In this document: piece after piece, positions 34,435 through 43,445 of the stretch
Numbering within the stretch: position 1 is the first letter of the stretch
How the letters are laid out: each line of letters starts with the position of its first letter
Origin: DASUAS01 sp963841415
Lineage (GTDB): Bacteria; Actinomycetota; Acidimicrobiia; IMCC26256; DASPTH01
Direction: 5' to 3'
DNA length: 64,000 nucleotides
Assembly (NCBI GenBank): GCA_963841415.1
Contig: CAWJCN010000001.1
Span: forward strand, 1,674,001 to 1,738,000
Position numbers and translations under genes: made by a program
The notes under the pieces: generated by a model
Database searches by the model: none
Seen by the model: only the letters and a program-made list of their open reading frames with translations
Told to the model about the DNA's origin: nothing

Positions 34435-35208
34435 TCAGTCGACGTTCTCCGGCCGGCTCCCCACCATCACCGTGGCCGACACGCGCACGTCGTCGCGCAC
34501 GCACAGCCAGACCGCCAGCTCGTCGCTGTCGGCATCGGGGTCACGGTTGAGCACGCTGGCGAGCTCGACCGCGTCGCCACGCTCGAGCGTCCCGCGATAC
34601 TCGACCCGGGCGCGCACCGGAAGACGGCCGGGCAGCCGGCGCACCAGTTCGTCCTCCACTGCTTCGAGCGACCGCGCGTTGTTCACGTGGTCGAGGACGT
34701 CGAAGTCGCTCGTGCGCAGCGGCCACGGTCGCACCGACGCCGCATCCTGAGGCATGCGGTGCAGCAGCCGACCGCGCACGCGTCGGCCGCCGGCCGACTC
34801 GCCGTACCGCGCGTGGAAGTCGTCGTCGAGTGCGAGCGGCCGCCCTTGCTCTCGGTCGACGAACACCCAGAGTCCGGCCGCCTCCACGCGCGCGCCGCGG
34901 TCGCCGACGAGCCGCGTGCGCCGCTCGGCCCACCGCGGCCCGATCCCACTGCAGAACGTCGCCAGCTCGACCGTCTCGTGGTACTCGGGCGTGCCCACGA
35001 TCTCGAGGTCGCTCGAACGGAGCACCCACACCCCGCGCTGCTCCGACAGCTCGGCGTCGTCGGCGTCGTCCGTGGCGACGTCCTGGAGGAAGCGAGCCAA
35101 TGCCTCGAGGCGCACGAGGCCACGTGCGTCGACGTCGCCCAGATGCACCCGTCGCGAGGCGCGGAACACCCGCCCGCTCGGCGGCAGGTCGACGTACTCG
35201 GCCGGCAC
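34435..35208 (-). CDS. Acyl-ACP thioesterase-like protein
   Basis: 257 residues made of two hotdog domains. The C-terminal one contains SDFDVLDHVNNARSLEAVEDEL, with the Asp/Asn/His cluster seen in FatA/FatB-type thioesterases; the N-terminal one holds the substrate helix (GDVDARGLVRLEALARFLQDVA). It releases fatty acids from acyl carrier protein. It is cytoplasmic. GTG 35208 starts it; no clear Shine-Dalgarno. It faces the MMPL gene divergently. Confidence 0.82.
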   Translation of the reverse strand: MPAEYVDLPPSGRVFRASRRVHLGDVDARGLVRLEALARFLQDVATDDADDAELSEQRGVWVLRSSDLEIVGTPEYHETVELATFCSGIGPRWAERRTRLVGDRGARVEAAGLWVFVDREQGRPLALDDDFHARYGESAGGRRVRGRLLHRMPQDAASVRPWPLRTSDFDVLDHVNNARSLEAVEDELVRRLPGRLPVRARVEYRGTLERGDAVELASVLNRDPDADSDELAVWLCVRDDVRVSATVMVGSRPENVD

Positions 35209-35318
35209 CGGCTCATGCTCGCACGCTCCCGGGTGAGGTTCCGTATCAAGCTCGCCCGCCGGTGCGCCGAAACACCAGGGATCGGTGGCAGCATGTCGGC
35301 CGACAGAGGGGCAACACG

Positions 35319-37571
35319 GTGTCGGGATTCCTTGATCGTCTAGGCCGGCGCGCGGTGCGCCATCACCGATGGTTCATCAGCGTGTGGGCGTTGGCCGCGG
35401 TCGGGATCCTCGTGCTCGCCGGCGCGCTCGACGGGCAATTCAGCGACAACTTCCGCATACCCCGCTCGCAGTCCCAGCAGGCTCTCGACCTCCTCGAGCG
35501 CGACTTTCCCCGCGCCGCAGGCGACAGCGCGCTGGTGGTGTTCGAGTCGCCCGCCGGCATCACGAGCTCGTCGGTCGAACCTGGCGTCAGCGCGGCTGTG
35601 GCCGCACTGCAGAAGCTTCCGCACGTCACGACGGTCACCGATCCGTACGGACCTCTCGGCAGCGCAACCATCTCGAAGAACGGTGACATCGCGGTGGTCA
35701 CCGTGCAGTTCGACACCAAGGCGCAGAACCTGCCGAAGCACCTGTTCGACCAGTTCGAGGCTGCGACCGCGCCGGCAGTCAAGGCGGGAGTGAAGGTCGC
35801 GTACGGCGGTGCGGTCATCGACTACATCGACCAAGCGCCGCAGGGCAACGCCGATCTCATCGGCCTGCTCGCGGCGGTCGTGATCCTGCTCTTCGCCTTC
35901 GGCTCGTTGGTGGCGATGGGTCTCCCGATCCTCACCGCGGTGTTCGGGCTCGTGGTCGGCATCTCGGTCGTCCACGTGATCGCGTCGTTCACCGAGATCG
36001 GCACCGTCGCGCCGGTCCTCGCCACGATGATCGGCCTCGGCGTCGGCATCGACTACTCGCTCTTCATCGTCACCCGCTACCGGGAGAACCTCGCCGCCGG
36101 CCTCGACGTCGAGGCCGCCGTCGGCCGCTCGGTCGCGACCGCCGGTTCGGCAGTGCTGTTCGCGGGCACGACCGTGGTCATCGCGATCTGCGGCCTCGTC
36201 CTATCGGGAATCCCTTACGTCGCGCGCCTGGGCTACATGTCCGGGATCGTCGTCGCGGTGATGATGCTGGCCGCGCTCACGCTGCTCCCTGCCGTGATCG
36301 GACTCGTCGGGCACAGCATCGACCGGTGGAAGGTGCCGAGCCTCGTGCACCATCCCGACCGGGCCGTGCGCGAGGGTCGCGACCCCGAACCGAAGGGAAC
36401 GGTCTGGGAGCGCTGGGCCACGCTGGTCGCGCGGCATGCGTGGCCGTTCGCCATCTTCGCGGTCGCGGTCCTCCTCGCCATCGCGTGGCCGGTGCTCTCG
36501 ATGCGCCTGGGCGAGTCCGACGACGGGAACCTGCCCACCTCCACCACGCAGCGCCAGGCCTACGACTTGGTCGCGCAGGGCTTTGGCCCCGGCACCAACG
36601 GTCCGCTGCTCGTGGTCGTGCAGCTCCCCTCCCCCGGCGACGACGCGGTACTCGCCAGCGTCACCAGCGCGCTCCAGAAGACACCCGGCATCAAGGCGGT
36701 CCTCCCCGCGCAGGTGAGCCCCAACGGCGCGGTCGCACAGATCGGCGTGCTGCCGACGACCGCGCCCGACAGCGCGCAGACCGCCGACCTCGTGGGCACA
36801 CTCCGAGGCTCAGTGCTCCCCACGGCGGTCGGCACCACCGGCGCGCACGCATATGTCGGCGGTGTGACCGCGGCCTTCATCGACATCGGCGACCGCGTGA
36901 GCAGCCGGCTTCCCTACTTCATCGGCGCGGTCGTGTTGTTGTCCTTCATCCTGCTCATGCTCGTGTTCCACTCGGTGCTGGTGCCGCTCACCGCTGCGGT
37001 CATGAACCTGCTCTCGGTGGCGGCGGCCTATGGCGCGACGGTCGCGGTGTTCCAGTGGGGGTGGGCGAAGGGTCTCGTCGGGCTCGAGAGCACGGTACCT
37101 ATCGTGCCGTTCGTGCCGATGATGATGTTCGCCGTCCTGTTCGGCCTCTCGATGGACTACCAGGTGTTCCTGCTGACGCGTGTGCGCGAGGAGTACATCC
37201 GCACCGGCGACACCCGCCAGGGCGTCGTGCTCGGGCTCGCCCGCACCGCACGCGTGATCACGTCGGCGGCGTTGATCATGATCTTCGTGTTCGGCGCGTT
37301 CGTGCTGAACCCGACGCCCGAGGTGAAGATGTTCGGCCTCGGCCTCGCGTTCGCGGTGCTCGTCGACGCGACGATCGTTCGCATGCTGCTCGTCCCGTCG
37401 ATCATGGAGATCCTCGGTGACGCCAACTGGTGGTTCCCGAAGTGGCTCGGCTTCCTCCCCCGTCTCGACATCGACGCCTCACCCCCGTCGCTCGCCTCCG
37501 CTCACTCCGTCTTGGGGATGGCAGAGACCGGCGACGCCGGATCTCGTCCGGAGGTGCCGAGCTCGGTCTAG
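35319..37571 (+). CDS. MMPL/RND family lipid transporter
   Basis: 750 residues with 12 predicted transmembrane helices in two halves and two external loops (about 45-165, 395-520). TM4 and TM10 carry the proton-relay motifs GLGVGIDYSLFIVTRYRE and FGLSMDYQVFLLTRVREEY. The family moves lipids or lipoglycans outward (MmpL-type). The tail (SPPSLASAHSVLGMAET) is encoded by the dispersed 3' repeat and looks added on. Starts at GTG 35319 after AGAGGGG. It is adjacent to a thioesterase, which fits lipid export (inference). Confidence 0.9.
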   Translation: MSGFLDRLGRRAVRHHRWFISVWALAAVGILVLAGALDGQFSDNFRIPRSQSQQALDLLERDFPRAAGDSALVVFESPAGITSSSVEPGVSAAVAALQKLPHVTTVTDPYGPLGSATISKNGDIAVVTVQFDTKAQNLPKHLFDQFEAATAPAVKAGVKVAYGGAVIDYIDQAPQGNADLIGLLAAVVILLFAFGSLVAMGLPILTAVFGLVVGISVVHVIASFTEIGTVAPVLATMIGLGVGIDYSLFIVTRYRENLAAGLDVEAAVGRSVATAGSAVLFAGTTVVIAICGLVLSGIPYVARLGYMSGIVVAVMMLAALTLLPAVIGLVGHSIDRWKVPSLVHHPDRAVREGRDPEPKGTVWERWATLVARHAWPFAIFAVAVLLAIAWPVLSMRLGESDDGNLPTSTTQRQAYDLVAQGFGPGTNGPLLVVVQLPSPGDDAVLASVTSALQKTPGIKAVLPAQVSPNGAVAQIGVLPTTAPDSAQTADLVGTLRGSVLPTAVGTTGAHAYVGGVTAAFIDIGDRVSSRLPYFIGAVVLLSFILLMLVFHSVLVPLTAAVMNLLSVAAAYGATVAVFQWGWAKGLVGLESTVPIVPFVPMMMFAVLFGLSMDYQVFLLTRVREEYIRTGDTRQGVVLGLARTARVITSAALIMIFVFGAFVLNPTPEVKMFGLGLAFAVLVDATIVRMLLVPSIMEILGDANWWFPKWLGFLPRLDIDASPPSLASAHSVLGMAETGDAGSRPEVPSSV
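37483..37511. repeat. 3'-end repeat, copy inside coding sequence
   Basis: CCCCGTCGCTCGCCTCCGCTC matches 5391 onward and, loosely, 48233. Here it encodes the last residues of the MMPL transporter. Confidence 0.6.
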
Positions 37572-37927
37572 GGCAGGAGGTCGAGGACCTTCTCGCTCGG
37601 CCGGGCGATGACCGCGCGGTCGCCGACGAACACGACGGGCCGCTCCATGAGCTCCGGGTGCTCGAGCAGCAGCGCGACCACCTGCTCGCTCGTCTCGTAG
37701 TTGGCCGCGTCGAGCCCGAGCTCTCGGAAGCGCTTGTCGTTGCGCACCAACATCGCCGGCGGATCGGGAATTGCGGCGATGATGCGCTCGAGGTCGGCTC
37801 GACTCGGGTTCGCCACGAGGTACTCGATCACCTCCGCGTCGACGCCGCGCTCCCGGAGGATCTCGAGCGCACCGCGCGACTTGCTGCACACGGGGTTGTG
37901 GTACACGAGCACGTTCTCGTTGGTCAT
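37568..37927 (-). CDS. arsC: ArsC-family reductase (glutaredoxin-coupled type)
   Basis: 119 residues. The thioredoxin-fold ArsC pattern is complete: YHNPVCSKSRGALEIL with the reactive Cys, LVRNDKRFRELGL, and ERPVVFVGDRAVIARPSEKVLDLLP. Family members reduce arsenate with glutaredoxin or are regulators (Spx-like); the arsenate-binding arginines are present. There is no ars operon around it. A leaderless ATG follows TAACCT by 7 nt. The stop overlaps the MMPL stop by 4 bp. Confidence 0.88.
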   Translation of the reverse strand: MTNENVLVYHNPVCSKSRGALEILRERGVDAEVIEYLVANPSRADLERIIAAIPDPPAMLVRNDKRFRELGLDAANYETSEQVVALLLEHPELMERPVVFVGDRAVIARPSEKVLDLLP

Positions 37928-37934
37928 GGCGCGG

Positions 37935-37940
37935 AGGTTA
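37935..37940 (-). promoter_or_regulatory. Leaderless -10 box (TAACCT)
   Basis: Minus-strand TAACCT, 7 nt before ATG 37927. It lies within the end of the aat gene. Confidence 0.4.
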
Positions 37941-38648
37941 CTGCTCACCGCGGTCGGGAAACGCCGACATCGGTGGGAGGTCGACCGCGGCCGCAACGAG
38001 TGCGAGGTAGCGCTCACGTGGAACGTCGATCGCGCCCAGCGACGCCAGGTGCGGCGTCGTCCACTGCACGTCGAGCAGCACGCCTCCCCCGTCACGCATC
38101 AGTTCGACCAACGCCACGACCGCCACCTTCGAGGCATCGGTGACGCGGTGGAACTTCGATTCCGCCGCGAAGAGCCCGCCGATGGCGACGCCGTAGAGCC
38201 CACCCACCAACACGCTGCGCCCGTTGCCGTCGACGTGCCACGTTTCGACGCTGTGCGCCCAACCGAGCTCGTGGAGCTCGGTGTACGCCGCGATGAACTT
38301 GCGGTCGATCCACCCGTGCGGCCGCTTGGGATCGGCGCAACCTCGCATGACGTCCTCGAACGCGGTGTCGACGCGCACTTCGAAGCGCCGCCGCGCGCGC
38401 TGCAGCGAACGGCTCACGTGCAGACCTTGCAGGGGCAGGACACCGCGGGGATCGGGTGACCACCATCCCAGTGGACCGAGACCGATGGGTCCCCGGGCTT
38501 GCAGCCGCATGGGGAACAGCCCGTGCCGGTAGGCAGCGAGCAACGTGCCGGGCGCGAGGTCGGCGCCGACGCCGGCGATCTCCGCACCCTCGGGAAGCGC
38601 GCTCGCCGCCGGCAGCTCCCAGCGGCTCGGAGACGGCTCGACCGGCAC
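37938..38648 (-). CDS. aat: Leucyl/phenylalanyl-tRNA-protein transferase
   Basis: 236 residues. The enzyme attaches Leu/Phe to N-terminal Arg/Lys of proteins to mark them for ClpS/ClpAP. GVGADLAPGTLLAAYRHGLFPM, the WWSPDPRGVLPL motif and SVETWHVDG..LVGGLYGVAIG are diagnostic, with the AESKFHRVTDASKVA helix. It starts at GTG 38648; TAGCGT 6 nt upstream supports leaderless transcription. Confidence 0.93.
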   Translation of the reverse strand: MPVEPSPSRWELPAASALPEGAEIAGVGADLAPGTLLAAYRHGLFPMRLQARGPIGLGPLGWWSPDPRGVLPLQGLHVSRSLQRARRRFEVRVDTAFEDVMRGCADPKRPHGWIDRKFIAAYTELHELGWAHSVETWHVDGNGRSVLVGGLYGVAIGGLFAAESKFHRVTDASKVAVVALVELMRDGGGVLLDVQWTTPHLASLGAIDVPRERYLALVAAAVDLPPMSAFPDRGEQ

Positions 38649-38654
38649 GCGTGC

Positions 38655-38660
38655 ACGCTA
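38655..38660 (-). promoter_or_regulatory. Leaderless -10 box (TAGCGT)
   Basis: Minus-strand TAGCGT, 6 nt before GTG 38648. Confidence 0.4.
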
Positions 38661-38729
38661 CCGAACCGCCCTGACCTGCGACTTCGCGGGCTGCCGCTCC
38701 CGTTGCCGACGAGCGGCAGACCACCCCGC

Positions 38730-38735
38730 TAGCGT
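38730..38735 (+). promoter_or_regulatory. Leaderless -10 box (TAGCGT)
   Basis: TAGCGT ends 6 nt before ATG 38742. Confidence 0.4.
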
Positions 38736-38741
38736 GACGGG

Positions 38742-39714
38742 ATGCCGCTCGTCCGTCGATCGGGTTCGCGCGCGCTCGAACTCGCTGTGCTGGTGCTGGT
38801 CTGCACCGCCGTCACCGCGCTCCTCGCTCCCTTGGCGCACGCGCAGGCAGCCTCCAACAACGCGAGCGACTTGCGCGCCGAAGCGGACGCGCTCTCGAAC
38901 CGTTACTTCGACGCGCTCGAACGCGTGCAAGCACTCGACGACGATCTCGCGCGCAGTCAGCAGACCGTCGACGAGTTTCTCGCGCGCGAAGCAAGCGCGC
39001 ACCGCCGCGCGCGCACGCGCACTCGTCGCGTACACTTCGTCGGGTACGCAGCTCGCGACGCTCGTCGACGGCGGGGACTCACTCGATGCGGCCCGGCGCG
39101 CGCACCTCATCGATCGCGTCAACGCGCACGATCAAGACGTGTACGACGCGTTGCACCGCGCAACGCGTGCGCTGCACAAGCAGCAGAAGGAACTGCGCGC
39201 CACGCGTCAGGCCCAGTCCGACGCGCTCGACGAGCTCCGGACGCAGGGTGCCGCCATCGATGCCAAGCTCGCCCAGGCCGAAGCCCAGGAGCAGGCGCAG
39301 GCGGCCGCCGCCCAGACTGCCGCGGCGGCGTCGACACCCGCGAGCACGACCACGACCGGCAGCACACCCGCGGCGGTGGCCTCGACGACGACCACCGCCG
39401 CGCCGGTGAGCGCTCCCACCCCGCCGCCGGACTACTCGGGCACCCCGGGCACGAACCCCCACCACGACGACCCCTTCCTCACCTGCGTCCGCCAGCGTGA
39501 GAGCGGCGGCAACTACAGCGCCGTGAACCCGGCGGGGCCCTATCTCGGCGCCTATCAGTTCCTCGAGGCCACGTGGAACGTCACCGCCGGCCACGCCGGC
39601 CGGACCGATCTCGTGGGTCTTCCCGCCAACCAAGCGACGCCCTACGACCAGGACGAGATGGCGTGGGTGCTCTACCAGTGGCAGGGCGAGGGACCCTGGG
39701 GCGGGGGCTGCTGA
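38742..39714 (+). CDS. Secreted cell-wall lytic enzyme, coiled-coil plus RPF/lysozyme-like domain (frameshifted)
   Basis: A signal peptide (residues 1-35, AVLVLVCTAVTALLAPLAHAQA) leads into a long coiled coil like that of PcsB/CwlO-type hydrolases, a Thr/Pro linker, and a C-terminal transglycosylase-like domain (CVRQRESGGNYSAVNPAG, LGAYQFLEATWN) close to resuscitation-promoting factors. The catalytic Glu is in RESGG. The frame breaks at about 38980-38988 (CTCGCGCGCGAAG): loss of one CG unit or a surplus base separates EFLAR from AARARALVAYTSSG. The two halves together are a normal protein. Either it is inactivated or it is a sequence error. Confidence 0.8.
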
Positions 39715-39717
39715 TCC

Positions 39718-41442
39718 TCAGGACGCCGCGAGGTCGATCGCGTCGCCGCGGGCGGAGATGGCGCGGGTCAGCTCGAGGGCCTCGAGGAGCCGGCGATCGT
39801 GGGTGACCACGAGCAGCGTGCCGTCGTAGCCGGCGAGCGCCTGCTCGAGCTGCGCGATGGCCTCCAGGTCGAGGTGGTTGGTGGGTTCGTCGAGCACCAG
39901 GCAGTTCACGCCCTGCGCGGCGAACCCGGCGAGGACGGCGCGGGTGCGTTCCCCGGGTGAGAGGGTCGCCGCCATCCGGGTCACGTGGGTGGCGCCGAGC
40001 CCGAACTTGGCCAGGAGCGACCGCGCGTCGCCGCGGTGCAGCCCGGTGGCGCCGATGAACGCGTCCACGAGCGGCTGATCGGCTTCGAACGCGGCGCGGG
40101 CCTGATCCATCTCCCCCACCACGACGCCCGGACCCATCCAGCGCTCCCCGGACTCGAGTGGGAGCCGGCCGAGCAACGCGAGCAGCAACGTCGTCTTGCC
40201 CGAGCCGTTGGGCCCGACGATCGCCATGCGGTCACGCCACGCGACCTCGACGTCGACGGGACCGAGCGTGAAGGCGCCACGCCTCACGACCGCGTCGCGC
40301 AGCCGCACCACGACATCGCCGCTGCGCGGCGCGGTCGCGACCTGGAAGCGAAGATCCCATCCCTCCCACGGCTTCTCGACCACGTCGAGTCGCGAGAGCG
40401 CCTCACACGTGGCGCGTGCCTTCGCCGCCTGCTTCTCCGAGCTGGCGATACGAAACTGACGGATGTTCTTGTCGCCTTCCGACCCGTCGCGCTTCGCCGC
40501 GCTCTTCCCCTGCACCGCCCATTCGCGCTGGGTGCGCGCCCGCTGCTCGAGCCTTGTCCGCTCGGCGCGGTACGCGGCGTAGTCCTCCTCGGCGTGGCGA
40601 CGCGCGGTGACCCGCGCCTCGAGATAGCCGAGCCATCCCCCGCCGTACTCGGTGCCGGAGCGCGTGTGCTCGTCGAGCTCGAGCACACGGGTGACGGTGC
40701 GTTCGAGGAACGCGCGATCGTGGCTGACCACGACCACTCCGCCGGGTACACCATCGAGGAACTCTTCGAGACGGTCGAGACCATCGAAGTCGAGGTCGTT
40801 GGTCGGTTCGTCGAGGAGCAGCACGTCGAAGCGACTCAGCAGCGTTGCAGCGAGCGAGGCTCGCGCCGCCTCACCACCCGACAGGACGCGGGTGGGCACG
40901 TCGAGCAATCGAGTGGCGAGCCCGACATCGTCGCACACCGCGCGGGCGCGCGAGTCGAAGTCCGGCCCGCCGAGCGCGAGGTACGCGTCGAGGGCGTCGG
41001 CGTACGCGTCGGACGCGTCGACCGAACCGTCGGCCAGCGCGGCCGCCGCTCCCTCGAGCTCACGCTCGGCTTCGTCCACGCCCGTGCGCCGGGCGAGGAA
41101 CGCGATCACTTCTTCCTCGCCACGTTCCGGCTCCTGCGCGAGGTATCCCACCCGCAAGCTCGGAGGTGTCGCGGTGATCGTGCCGCGATCAGGGCGCTCG
41201 AGCCCCGCGAGCAGGCGCAGCAGCGTCGTCTTGCCCACACCGTTCGGGCCGACGACACCCAGGCGCGACCTCGGCCCGATCGACACGTCGACGTGGTCGA
41301 GCACGGTGAAGTCGCCGTGCTCGCGCGTGAGGTCGCGGGCGACGAGCGAGAACGAGGACAGCGAGGGGGAGGATGCGGTGGACGACACGGTGATCCCAGG
41401 GTCGCGAGGCGGACGGCGAGCAGGGTGGGATCGGGCGGTCAC
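39718..41442 (-). CDS. ABC-F family ATPase
   Basis: 574 residues with two ATPase domains and no membrane segment. Domain 1: Walker A GPNGVGKTT, LSGGEAARASLA, LLLDEPTNDLDFDG; domain 2: GPNGSGKTT, LSPGERTRAVLAG, LVLDEPTNHLDLEA. The linker (about 260-350) has the Arg/Glu-rich helices of ABC-F proteins (TRLEQRARTQREWAVQ), which reach the ribosomal P-site. It could be a translation factor or resistance protein. Start GTG 41442 is taken from TACCGT at 41452; GTG 41388 would also leave the full domain. Confidence 0.9.
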   Translation of the reverse strand: MTARSHPARRPPRDPGITVSSTASSPSLSSFSLVARDLTREHGDFTVLDHVDVSIGPRSRLGVVGPNGVGKTTLLRLLAGLERPDRGTITATPPSLRVGYLAQEPERGEEEVIAFLARRTGVDEAERELEGAAAALADGSVDASDAYADALDAYLALGGPDFDSRARAVCDDVGLATRLLDVPTRVLSGGEAARASLAATLLSRFDVLLLDEPTNDLDFDGLDRLEEFLDGVPGGVVVVSHDRAFLERTVTRVLELDEHTRSGTEYGGGWLGYLEARVTARRHAEEDYAAYRAERTRLEQRARTQREWAVQGKSAAKRDGSEGDKNIRQFRIASSEKQAAKARATCEALSRLDVVEKPWEGWDLRFQVATAPRSGDVVVRLRDAVVRRGAFTLGPVDVEVAWRDRMAIVGPNGSGKTTLLLALLGRLPLESGERWMGPGVVVGEMDQARAAFEADQPLVDAFIGATGLHRGDARSLLAKFGLGATHVTRMAATLSPGERTRAVLAGFAAQGVNCLVLDEPTNHLDLEAIAQLEQALAGYDGTLLVVTHDRRLLEALELTRAISARGDAIDLAAS

Positions 41443-41451
41443 ATGGCGGCC

Positions 41452-41457
41452 ACGGTA
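41452..41457 (-). promoter_or_regulatory. -10 box (TACCGT)
   Basis: Minus-strand TACCGT, 9 nt before GTG 41442. Confidence 0.35.
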
Positions 41458-41477
41458 GCCGGGCGCGGTGCGGCGCG

Positions 41478-41483
41478 TACCCT
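41478..41483 (+). promoter_or_regulatory. Leaderless -10 box (TACCCT)
   Basis: TACCCT ends 8 nt before ATG 41492. Confidence 0.45.
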
Positions 41484-41491
41484 GATTCTCG

Positions 41492-41989
41492 ATGGCGCGT
41501 GATGCTCGACCCGGCGCCGGACCACGGGCGCCTGCACTCCGCGACGAGCTCCTCGCGCTCGTCGTCGCCGTCGAGCCCACGAGCCGCAACGACCGCCTCT
41601 GGGAGATCCTCGACGACTACGAGTGCTGGCCCGGTTGGGCTCTCGTCGAGCGCGACGGCGCCGAAGCCGCGTGGCTCGTCGCGCAGTGGGCGATCGACGA
41701 CATGGGCCTGCAACGCCGGTGCCTCGAGATGCTGGAGATCGCGGTGGCGTGCAGCGACGCCGATGCGGTGCACCTCGCCTATCTCGCCGACCGGGTCCGC
41801 ATGAACGACGGGCGCGACCAGCTGTACGGCTCGCAGTTCGTGCTGGGCGCGTACGGAGGGATCGAGCCGTGGCCGGTCGACGACATCGCGGCGGTCGACA
41901 TCCGCCGCGCCCGGCTCGGTCTTCCGCCCTTCGCGGCCCACGTCGCCGCGATGTCGGCGAAGTGGCGAGAGCGGAACGATCAGTTCTGA
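41492..41989 (+). CDS. DUF6624-like protein
   Basis: 165 residues, helical, cytoplasmic. The stretch AAWLVAQWAIDDMGLQRRCLEMLEIAV and HLAYLADRVRMNDGRDQLYGSQF match the DUF6624 core as I remember it (a helical repeat ending YGTQF). Function is not established. It is leaderless, and its 3' end overlaps alkA by 10 bp. Confidence 0.6.
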   Translation: MARDARPGAGPRAPALRDELLALVVAVEPTSRNDRLWEILDDYECWPGWALVERDGAEAAWLVAQWAIDDMGLQRRCLEMLEIAVACSDADAVHLAYLADRVRMNDGRDQLYGSQFVLGAYGGIEPWPVDDIAAVDIRRARLGLPPFAAHVAAMSAKWRERNDQF

Positions 41990-42600
41990 GTGTCGGCCGC
42001 CCGCCAGCAGTACCAGGCGGCGAGTGATCGGTAGGGCCGGAGCGGGTCGCCCAACCCCTCGAGCACCTTCGGGGTCGGCATCTCGGAGAGGTGGTGGATC
42101 GCCGTGTACCCCTTTCGCACTCCGAGGTCGTCCACGGGCCACACGTCGAGGCGGCCGAGCTGGAACATGAGGAACATCTCTGCGGTCCACCGGCCGATGC
42201 CGCGCACGAGGATGAGCTCGCGCACGATCTCGTCGTCGGGGAGGCGCGCCACGCGGTCGAGCTCGACGTCGCCGGCGAGGACCTTCACGGCGAGGTCGCG
42301 GATCGAGGCCGCCTTGTTGGCCGACAGGCCCGCGGCACGGAGCGTTTCGACAGGCAGCGCGAGAACGGCGTCGGGCGTGGGGTTGCCGTCGAGCGCGGCC
42401 TCGAGCCGCCCGTGGATGGTGCGGGCGGCAGCACCCGCGAGCTGCTGGTAGCAGATGGCGCGCACCAGCTCGGCGAAGTGCGTGCGACGAGGGCGACCCC
42501 GGCGCAGGTCAGCCGGACCGAGGGCGTCGACGAGAGGAAGGAACGCGGGGGCTTGGCGGGCGAGCGCTTCACTTCCTTCGACCACCGCCCGCCTGGCCAC
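41980..42600 (-). CDS. alkA: DNA-3-methyladenine glycosylase (AlkA/HhH-GPD)
   Basis: 206 residues. Helix-hairpin-helix-GPD protein: LVRGIGRWTAEMFLMF (131-146) followed by VWPVDDLGVRKG, where Asp157/158 supplies the catalytic acid. It removes alkylated purines. It is short because the N-terminal beta domain of E. coli AlkA is absent, as in the small archaeal/actinobacterial type. GTG 42600 is fixed by TACGGT 6 nt upstream. Confidence 0.9.
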   Translation of the reverse strand: MARRAVVEGSEALARQAPAFLPLVDALGPADLRRGRPRRTHFAELVRAICYQQLAGAAARTIHGRLEAALDGNPTPDAVLALPVETLRAAGLSANKAASIRDLAVKVLAGDVELDRVARLPDDEIVRELILVRGIGRWTAEMFLMFQLGRLDVWPVDDLGVRKGYTAIHHLSEMPTPKVLEGLGDPLRPYRSLAAWYCWRAADTQN

Positions 42601-42606
42601 GCGCGC

Positions 42607-42612
42607 ACCGTA
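42607..42612 (-). promoter_or_regulatory. Leaderless -10 box (TACGGT)
   Basis: Minus-strand TACGGT, 6 nt before GTG 42600. Confidence 0.4.
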
Positions 42613-42627
42613 GCCGGGGTCGGCCGG

Positions 42628-42633
42628 TAACCT
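42628..42633 (+). promoter_or_regulatory. Leaderless -10 box (TAACCT)
   Basis: TAACCT ends 6 nt before GTG 42640. Confidence 0.45.
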
Positions 42634-42639
42634 CCGCCC

Positions 42640-43441
42640 GTGCCCCGTCGACTCGCAGGATTGTCCGCGCTCGTCTGCGCGCTCGTGCTCGCGCTCGCCG
42701 GCTGTGGAGGCGACGGCGGGAATGCGACGCTCGGCACGCGCGCCGCGTCGACGTCGACGCCGTCGACGACGACCCCGGCGCAGCCCAATCAGTCGTTCAT
42801 CGCGGCCGTGAAACCCACGGTCACGAAGATCTCGATCTACGACACGCCCAACGGCACCGCCACGCGCACGATGGACAACCCGTGGCTCTACGATCCGTCT
42901 GTCCCGACGTCGAAGGTTCCGCAGGTCTTCCTGCTCAAGCGGCAGCGCAAGGACGGTTGGGTGCAGGTGCTCCTCCCCGTGCGTCCGAACGGCAGCACCG
43001 GCTGGGTCAAGAGCGCGGACGTCACTGTCCAGCCGAACACGTATCGCATCGACGTCGCGTTGGGTGCGCACACCATCACGGTCCACAAGGGCGCCGAGGT
43101 GATCTACACCGGTCCGGTCGCCGTCGGCGCGACCGATCCGCCGTTGCCCGATGTGGGCAAACCCACGCCCACCCCGACCGGCGAGTACTACCTGCCGCGT
43201 GCTGCTCCAGGCGCCCGACCCCACGACCGTGTACGGGCCCTACGCCTACGGGCTCTCGAGCCACTCCGACGCACTCGACACGTTCGCCGGCAGTGACGCC
43301 GAAGTCGGGATCCACGGCAACAACGACGCTTCGGTGTTGGGGAAGAACGCCACGCACGGCTGCATCCGGATGGACAACGCGGCCATCACCATGTTGTCCA
43401 AGCAGCTCCCACTCGGCACTCCGGTCGAAGTCGCCGCCTGA
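42640..43441 (+). CDS. L,D-transpeptidase lipoprotein (frameshifted)
   Basis: About 266 residues. A lipobox (LALAGC, Cys22) predicts a lipoprotein. An SH3-like part (WVQVLLPVRPNGSTGWVKSADV) is followed by the YkuD domain: AEVGIHGNN and the catalytic ATHGCIRMDN with the active Cys. It forms 3-3 crosslinks in peptidoglycan. One surplus base at about 43193-43198 (CCTGCCGCGTG) splits EYYL from VLLQAPDPTTVYG; both sides continue normally and finish at 43441. A secreted-protein gene starts 4 nt after the stop. Confidence 0.85.
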
Positions 43442-43445
43442 GACC

